Position numbers and translations under genes: made by a program
Part shown: positions 63,067-64,000 of the stretch, piece after piece
Layout: each line of letters begins with the position of its first letter
Numbering within the stretch: the first letter of the stretch is position 1
From: Marinifilaceae bacterium
GTDB lineage: Bacteria > Bacteroidota > Bacteroidia > Bacteroidales > Marinifilaceae
Reading direction: 5' to 3'
NCBI GenBank assembly: GCA_016936255.1
Contig: JAFGYE010000116.1
Coordinates: 1 to 64,000 of the forward strand
Length of the DNA stretch: 64,000 nucleotides
Notes under the pieces: generated by a model
Database searches by the model: none
Told to the model about the DNA's origin: nothing
Seen by the model: the letters and a program-made list of their open reading frames with translations, nothing else

Positions 63067-63792
63067 ATGAAATACGCATTCGTGACTGGTTCTACTAAAG
63101 GAATTGGGAAAGCAATTGGCATTAAATTATTACAGAAAGGATATTTTGTAGTTTTTAATTACTATAAATCTGAAAATGGTGCAGAACTTTTAGAAGCCGA
63201 AATCGATGTTCAATATTCCGATTATTATGCGATCCTTAAAGCTGATTTATCTGATTTAAATCAGGTTGAAACAGTTGTGACTAAATTGAAACAACTTCTT
63301 CCTAAAATTGATTTGCTTGTTTTTAATGCAGGTTTAACAGACAGAAATTCTTTCGGTGAAATAAAACAAAAAGATTGGCTTACCGTATTCAATGCTAATG
63401 TAAATGTTCCCTTTTTCTTAATGCAAGAACTATTACCAAGCATTACCAAAGGAGGAAATATTATTTTTATAGGTTCCATGTTAGGCAATATCCCTCATTC
63501 AGTTTCTGTGTCTTATGGAGTTACTAAAAGTGCAATTCATTCTTTGGTTAAAAATATGGTAAAATTTCTTTCAAAAGATAAAATTACAATAAATGCAATT
63601 GCTCCAGGTTTTGTAGATACTGATTGGCAAAAAGAAAAACCAGATTGGCTTCGGGAAAAAATAACTAAAAAGATTGCATTGGAAAGATTTGGACGAACCG
63701 AAGAAATTGCACTATTATGTTATCAAATCACACAAAATAAATACTTAACCGGTCAGGTCATTCAACTTGATGGAGGATACAACTGTGAATAA
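63067..63792 (+). CDS. Short-chain dehydrogenase/reductase (FabG-like)
   Basis: A 241-residue SDR. TGSTKGIGKAI (cofactor loop), NAG, IGSM with the catalytic Ser and YGVTK with the catalytic Tyr and Lys are intact. The C-terminal LTGQVIQLDGGYNCE is classical. FabG-type ketoreductases act on acyl-ACP, but the position directly after a TagD-like gene and near a TarI/IspD-like one suggests reduction of a sugar or polyol phosphate, as in Bcs1 fusions. It starts one base after the TagD-like stop. Confidence 0.88.
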   Translation: MKYAFVTGSTKGIGKAIGIKLLQKGYFVVFNYYKSENGAELLEAEIDVQYSDYYAILKADLSDLNQVETVVTKLKQLLPKIDLLVFNAGLTDRNSFGEIKQKDWLTVFNANVNVPFFLMQELLPSITKGGNIIFIGSMLGNIPHSVSVSYGVTKSAIHSLVKNMVKFLSKDKITINAIAPGFVDTDWQKEKPDWLREKITKKIALERFGRTEEIALLCYQITQNKYLTGQVIQLDGGYNCE

Positions 63793-63815
63793 AAAGAGCA
63801 CTATGTGCTCTTTTT
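63791..63815. terminator. Convergent terminator
   Basis: 11-bp perfect stem (63791-63801 with 63805-63815) with a 3-nt loop and A/T-runs on both sides, between the SDR gene and the convergent partial gene. Confidence 0.85.
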
Positions 63816-63834
63816 ATTGTTGCCTTTCTCAAGA

Positions 63835-64000
63835 TTAATTCTGATTCAATGAATAATTTTTCACTAACAGATCAACCATCCGAACTGATACCTTTCCGTC
63901 AACAGGACCAATGATCTCCTTTGTATATTCTTTTCGTTTCTCATTATTTACTTCCGGATTTTTCAATCCTTCTTCAACTGCCGTTCTTAATTTCTTATAA
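63835..64000 (-). CDS. Partial gene, C-terminus only (possible CDP-glycerol glycerophosphotransferase-like)
   Basis: The last 54 codons of a minus-strand gene entering from the right; its stop is at 63835-63837. The residues include LRTAVEEGLKNPEVNNEKRKEY and IIGPVDGKVSVRMVDLL. The pattern GPxDGKxSxR near the C-terminus is like that of CDP-glycerol-type glycerophosphotransferases, which would fit the neighbouring CDP-polyol genes. The fragment is short and the assignment is tentative. Confidence 0.45.
   Translation of the reverse strand, partial: YKKLRTAVEEGLKNPEVNNEKRKEYTKEIIGPVDGKVSVRMVDLLVKNYSLNQN

Overview
The window is AT-rich chromosomal DNA of a member of the Bacteroidota. Several traits agree on this: promoter boxes of the TAnnTTTG type, start sites without a clear Shine-Dalgarno sequence, a folP-cdaA pair, DUF1599 and BT_3928-type proteins, an RprX/RprY-like two-component pair, a DUF4469 remnant and many outer-membrane or lipoprotein genes. 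The overall gene set looks most like the marine, free-living Bacteroidales/Marinilabiliales side of the phylum; that placement is an inference. No rRNA, tRNA, CRISPR array or complete prophage was seen.

Layout. 0.1-4.0 kb: a sigma-54 activator with a receiver-fronted PAS sensor whose phospho-accepting histidine is an asparagine. 4.2-6.8 kb: folP, cdaA (c-di-AMP synthesis) and an epimerase-like gene on the minus strand. 6.9-15 kb: DUF1599, a DoxX-like protein, tpiA, prmA and a 1490-residue exported protein of unknown function. 15-22 kb: ywbE-like gene, ppk1-sixA, topB. 22-29.9 kb: a lone receiver protein, a phosphoesterase fused to an Omp85-type barrel, an SdiA-regulated-type lipoprotein, an HD domain fused to a Pycsar-effector-like membrane domain, rsmE and a DUF4159 gene. 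30-37 kb: a phosphofructokinase with the pyrophosphate signature, a YgjV/GNAT-like protein, an SPFH/ribbon-helix-helix pair, an ECF sigma factor and uvrA. 37-46.5 kb: lipoproteins, a dihydroorotate-dehydrogenase-like enzyme, a YggS protein, an RprXY-like pair divergent from a Lys/Cys-rich secreted protein, a TPR protein and a cation/proton antiporter. 46.9-54.9 kb: a HExxH lipoprotein, pterin carbinolamine dehydratase, pheA with a complex leader, two thioredoxin-fold proteins, oxidoreductases, a membrane phosphoesterase and mscL. 55-56.3 kb: a scar made of a truncated DUF4469 gene, a truncated REP-associated transposase and palindromes. 56.3-64 kb: an outer-membrane HExxH protein, ppk2, map, and a cytidylyltransferase/TagD/SDR cluster followed by a partial gene.

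The strongest new signal is non-coding. The minus strand upstream of pheA (about 49.10-49.61 kb) reads as two transcription attenuators in series. Each has a short ORF with a run of Phe codons, a segment able to pair with the left arm of the following hairpin, and a hairpin ending in a U-run. Between them lie two copies of a roughly 65-bp element. Further copies of that element sit, in the same orientation, just upstream of the start codons of an alcohol-dehydrogenase-like gene and of the ispD-like gene. Other points of interest are the Asn-for-His kinase, the HD-Pycsar-effector fusion, and a possible CDP-polyol locus at the right edge.
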